Positions 43,850 to 46,681 of a stretch of DNA of 46,681 nt are shown here, in pieces. Both the position numbers and the translations under genes were made by a program. Where the stretch lies: NCBI RefSeq assembly GCF_002161085.1, contig NZ_NFLU01000019.1, positions 1 through 46,681 of the forward strand, written 5' to 3'. The notes below the pieces were generated by a model that saw nothing but the letters and a program-made list of their open reading frames with translations, searched no databases and had not been told where the DNA came from. The DNA comes from Flavonifractor sp. An112. Its GTDB lineage: Bacteria > Bacillota > Clostridia > Oscillospirales > Oscillospiraceae. The number at the start of each line of letters is the position of its first letter. Position 1 is the stretch's first letter.

Positions 43850-46681
43850 TTAGGGCGCAGCAGGAGCAGCAGGAGTTACAATATTGATGGTGTAAACCTG
43901 CTCGGTACCATCCACAGTAGCGACCTTGATCTTCATAACCACAGTCTGAGCAGAAGTGGTCTGAGTAGCAGCGGTGATGCCGGTCTCGCCGGAGCCGAAG
44001 GTACCGTCGTTATTGTTGTCATAAGTAACGGTGGCACCCACGCCATTGGCAGTAGCCGCAAAAGTGTAGGTCTGGCCACTAGCAGCGGTCACGGTCTGCA
44101 CAACAGTATCCTTATCCAGAGTCAGACCAGCGCCGCCAGTAGCAGTCATGGTAGCCAGAGACACATCGCTGTCGTCATTCTCCACGATGAACAGATAATC
44201 AACCTCGGCATCGGTGGCATTGGTGGTCACAACATAGATGCTGTCGTTCTTATCCTCGGTCAGGTCGGAAGCCACAGCCTCAGTGACATTGCCATCCTCG
44301 TCCATGATGAAGACCAGTGCGTCGTTGCTGTAGGAGTAACCAGTGGAAGTACCAACGACCAGAGTGCCATCGCTCAGCTTATAGCCGTACTGGACGCGCT
44401 GGCCCAGGCTGTTAGTGGTCAGCTTGGTGATCAGGCCGTCGGTGTTGTAGGTGGGAGTAAACAGGCCCACAGCAACGGAAGCGGAACCGCCATCCAGGCT
44501 GTTGTTGCCGTTGGAGGCAGCCTTCACCTTCACGGTGGTGGACTCGCCGTTCACAATGGCCTTGTAGGTGTTGTAGTAGGTGGTGGTGTTGCCGTCCTTC
44601 ACGGTCTCGAAGCCCACCTTGTTGGCGTCCATGATAAACACGGTGTCACCGGAGACAGTGCTGGTGCTATAAGTATTTACATAGACGTGAGTAGCAACGC
44701 CATTCTTGGCAACCCAGGTCAGGGCCGCACCGGCCACATCGGGCACGTTGTCCTTACCGGTGTACACAGCAAAGGTCTTATCGCCGGAGGTCTTGGCCAC
44801 CACGAACACAGTGTTGTTGTTCACGTTCACAGTGTTGGGGGAACCGGTACCGGTGATGGACACCTTGCCGTTGTTGATGGCAGCGGAAGTGAGGCTGCCA
44901 ACGGTGATCTTGTCAGTGGCGTTGGCGTTCACCTTGGTCAGAGCATACTCGTTGTCGGAGTTGATAGTGTAGGTGAAGTAAGCCTTGCTGGTATAGCCGT
45001 TCACAGTGGCGTCAAGCTTCACACCGCTGTTGTTCCAAACCAGATACTTGTCGGTGCCGCCATCATGGGTGCCATCAACATCAGTGGTGCTGATGTCCAC
45101 ATATTTAGTGGTGCCGTCGGTGATGGACTCAATGGTCACGACCTCAGTGGTGCCGTCCATCTTCACAACGCGGGCCTCAACGCGGGCAGAGCCGCCGATG
45201 GAGCCGTCGCCGGGAACATAGACGATCTGCTGGAGCACAACGTAATCGCTGGCAGCAGCCTCAACCTCATCAGCATAAATCAGGTAGCCGTTAGCATCGG
45301 TGTAGTAGGCATAAGTGGTGTTGTACACAGCGCCAGTAGTCACACCGCTGATGGTGATGTTGCCGTTGGCAACATAGTCAGAACCGCTGATGACATACTT
45401 GACGGGGGTGGTGTTCTTGGTACCGGTCAGCTGGCCCTCGAAAGAATCAGCCTTGGCCAGGTAGTAAACACCAGCGTTGTCAACATAGTAGTAGACAACA
45501 TCGTTCTTAGTCAGGCCAGCATAGCCGGACACATCGTCAGCGCTCTTGTAACCGGCAAACACGCCAGGCACACGCACTTCCAGATCGTCGCCCTCGCCCT
45601 TGGTGGCCACATCGCCGTTCAGCTTAGCAACAGAGTAACGGGTCACGGTGATATTGGCAACCTGGTTGGCGGTGGTGTCGCTCATATAGACCTCGATCAC
45701 GTCGCCGACCTTCAGGCTGGTGGCAGCGGTAGTGGTCTTGGAGCCGCCGTTGACAGAGACGATGGAGCCGCTGTCAGTGTAGGACTTGCTGATGTTATCA
45801 ATGGCCTTGGCAGCGGTCTGGGCCTCATCGATCACAACAGTGTAATCGGGAGTCTCAGCATAGGTGCCAACAGTCTTGTTCTTATAAGCCCACTGGTTGG
45901 AGAGGCGGTTCATGCCGTCGGGAGCACCAACGGTCAGGCGCAGATCCTTGAAGTACTGCTCGCAGAACTGCTGATAGGCATCGTTGCCAGTGGCCTTATA
46001 GCCGGTAGTAGTAGCATGAGCAACCTTGGTGGGGGCAGAAGCGCCCATGATGACCTGCATACCATCGGAACCGATAACGGTAGTGCCCTTGGAGGTGTAG
46101 TACACCATGTCAGCGGTCAGAGCCTGGAAAGCCATCTGGGCAGCGTCCTGACGGGACAGGTTATCGGTCAGCACCAGGCCGGAGGGAACGATGCCCGCAG
46201 CAATGGCGTCGGTGGCCACATTGATAACCCACTCGTTGTCCACGTACTTCTCGATCTTGGCATCATAGCCCAGAGCAACCAGCAGCATCTTGGCGAAAGC
46301 AGCGCCGGTCAGCTTGCCCTCGGGGAAGAAGTTGCCGTTGCCGTCGCCAGCCAGGATGCCCAGGTTCACACAGTAGCCGATGTAGGGAGCGGACCAACGA
46401 TCAGCAGCCACGTCCTTAAAGACGGCGGAGTTGGTGGTCAGCTTCTCAGCAGCGTCGGAGCCAAGCAGCATATAGGTGATGATCTTTGCAGCCTGCTCGC
46501 GGGTCAGAATGGTGTTGGGCTGGAAGTCGCCCTTATCGCCGCCCTCGAGAATACCGAGAGCAACCATAACGTCGACAGCCTCAACATTCTTGATCTCACT
46601 GGCGTCAGTGAAATCCTTGCTCGCAGCGCCGGCGCCCACGACCATCATGCCCATCAGCATAACAGCGGCCAGAGCCAGGCT
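43850..46681 (-). CDS. S-layer-homology-domain surface protein, N-terminus cut by window edge
   Basis: At least 943 residues of a large secreted protein. The frame stays open through the right edge: upstream of the internal ATG at 46660 the codons read SLALAAV, the hydrophobic core of a signal peptide ending near 'GAGAASKDFTD', so the real start lies outside. Three SLH-type repeats follow the signal peptide (about first 170 mature residues; 'NVEAVDVMVALGILEG', 'APYIGYCVNLGILAGDGNGNFFPEGKLTGAAFAKML', in parts), which anchor proteins to cell-wall polymer. The rest is Thr/Val/Asp-rich beta repeats. It is probably an abundant cell-surface or S-layer protein. Confidence 0.9.
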   Translation of the reverse strand, partial: SLALAAVMLMGMMVVGAGAASKDFTDASEIKNVEAVDVMVALGILEGGDKGDFQPNTILTREQAAKIITYMLLGSDAAEKLTTNSAVFKDVAADRWSAPYIGYCVNLGILAGDGNGNFFPEGKLTGAAFAKMLLVALGYDAKIEKYVDNEWVINVATDAIAAGIVPSGLVLTDNLSRQDAAQMAFQALTADMVYYTSKGTTVIGSDGMQVIMGASAPTKVAHATTTGYKATGNDAYQQFCEQYFKDLRLTVGAPDGMNRLSNQWAYKNKTVGTYAETPDYTVVIDEAQTAAKAIDNISKSYTDSGSIVSVNGGSKTTTAATSLKVGDVIEVYMSDTTANQVANITVTRYSVAKLNGDVATKGEGDDLEVRVPGVFAGYKSADDVSGYAGLTKNDVVYYYVDNAGVYYLAKADSFEGQLTGTKNTTPVKYVISGSDYVANGNITISGVTTGAVYNTTYAYYTDANGYLIYADEVEAAASDYVVLQQIVYVPGDGSIGGSARVEARVVKMDGTTEVVTIESITDGTTKYVDISTTDVDGTHDGGTDKYLVWNNSGVKLDATVNGYTSKAYFTYTINSDNEYALTKVNANATDKITVGSLTSAAINNGKVSITGTGSPNTVNVNNNTVFVVAKTSGDKTFAVYTGKDNVPDVAGAALTWVAKNGVATHVYVNTYSTSTVSGDTVFIMDANKVGFETVKDGNTTTYYNTYKAIVNGESTTVKVKAASNGNNSLDGGSASVAVGLFTPTYNTDGLITKLTTNSLGQRVQYGYKLSDGTLVVGTSTGYSYSNDALVFIMDEDGNVTEAVASDLTEDKNDSIYVVTTNATDAEVDYLFIVENDDSDVSLATMTATGGAGLTLDKDTVVQTVTAASGQTYTFAATANGVGATVTYDNNNDGTFGSGETGITAATQTTSAQTVVMKIKVATVDGTEQVYTINIVTPAAPAAP

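Overview
The window looks like chromosomal DNA of a high-GC, anaerobic Firmicute of the Oscillospiraceae, close to Flavonifractor/Intestinimonas. This is inferred from the complete lysine-fermentation locus, the selenium genes, an S-layer-homology protein, strong Shine-Dalgarno sites, sigma-A promoters and U-tailed terminators. The first 43 bases are pure C and are probably an assembly or sequencing artefact at a contig end. The last gene runs off the right edge.

Layout. 0.05-5.65 kb: a P-loop ATPase, a LysR regulator, and a selenium block (selD read through an in-frame UGA, a YedE-type transporter, a one-domain TusA-like protein, a DUF3343 protein), then uridine kinase. 5.7-12.1 kb, minus strand: two BlaI-type repressor / M56 (BlaR1-like) sensor modules with palindromic operators over their promoters, separated by a small palindromic repeat element. 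12.2-23.7 kb: a DUF1846 protein, a lipoprotein, three ECF sigma/anti-sigma pairs, an EF-G paralogue and dusB. The EF-G paralogue is followed by a partial duplication of its own 3' end. 23.8-33.5 kb: rubredoxin, then the lysine locus. kamB-kamC has its own promoter. kce-kdd-kamA-kamD-kamE is preceded by a sigma-A promoter, a lysine riboswitch and an intrinsic terminator. 33.5-36.4 kb, minus strand: a HAD phosphatase, rpoN and a small cassette (zinc-ribbon, helical and sigma-region-4 proteins). 36.4-46.7 kb: tRNA-Thr and tRNA-Tyr, an autocleavable LexA/CI-like repressor, DUF6483, cupin, a metallopeptidase and tex, a coiled-coil protein, aldose epimerase, an AT-richer orphan gene and a truncated S-layer protein.

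How the genes work together. The kam/k genes encode the anaerobic route from lysine through beta-lysine, 3,5-diaminohexanoate and 3-keto-5-aminohexanoate. KamB and KamC are the reactivase for the B12-dependent 5,6-aminomutase. The ammonia lyase (kal) and later butyrate steps are not in the window. The riboswitch placed before a catabolic operon implies that lysine turns the operon on, the opposite of the usual lysine riboswitch logic. The selenium block supplies selenophosphate, and its SelD is itself predicted to be a selenoprotein.

The most notable non-coding observations are: two genes (kdd and the EF-G paralogue) whose 3' ends are repeated just downstream of a shared hairpin element; a nested repeat with covarying hairpin bases at 9.04-9.23 kb; a 44-bp near-perfect palindrome over the second BlaI promoter; and a duplicated motif in the lysine riboswitch expression platform. 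Everything here was read by eye; no database or folding program was run.
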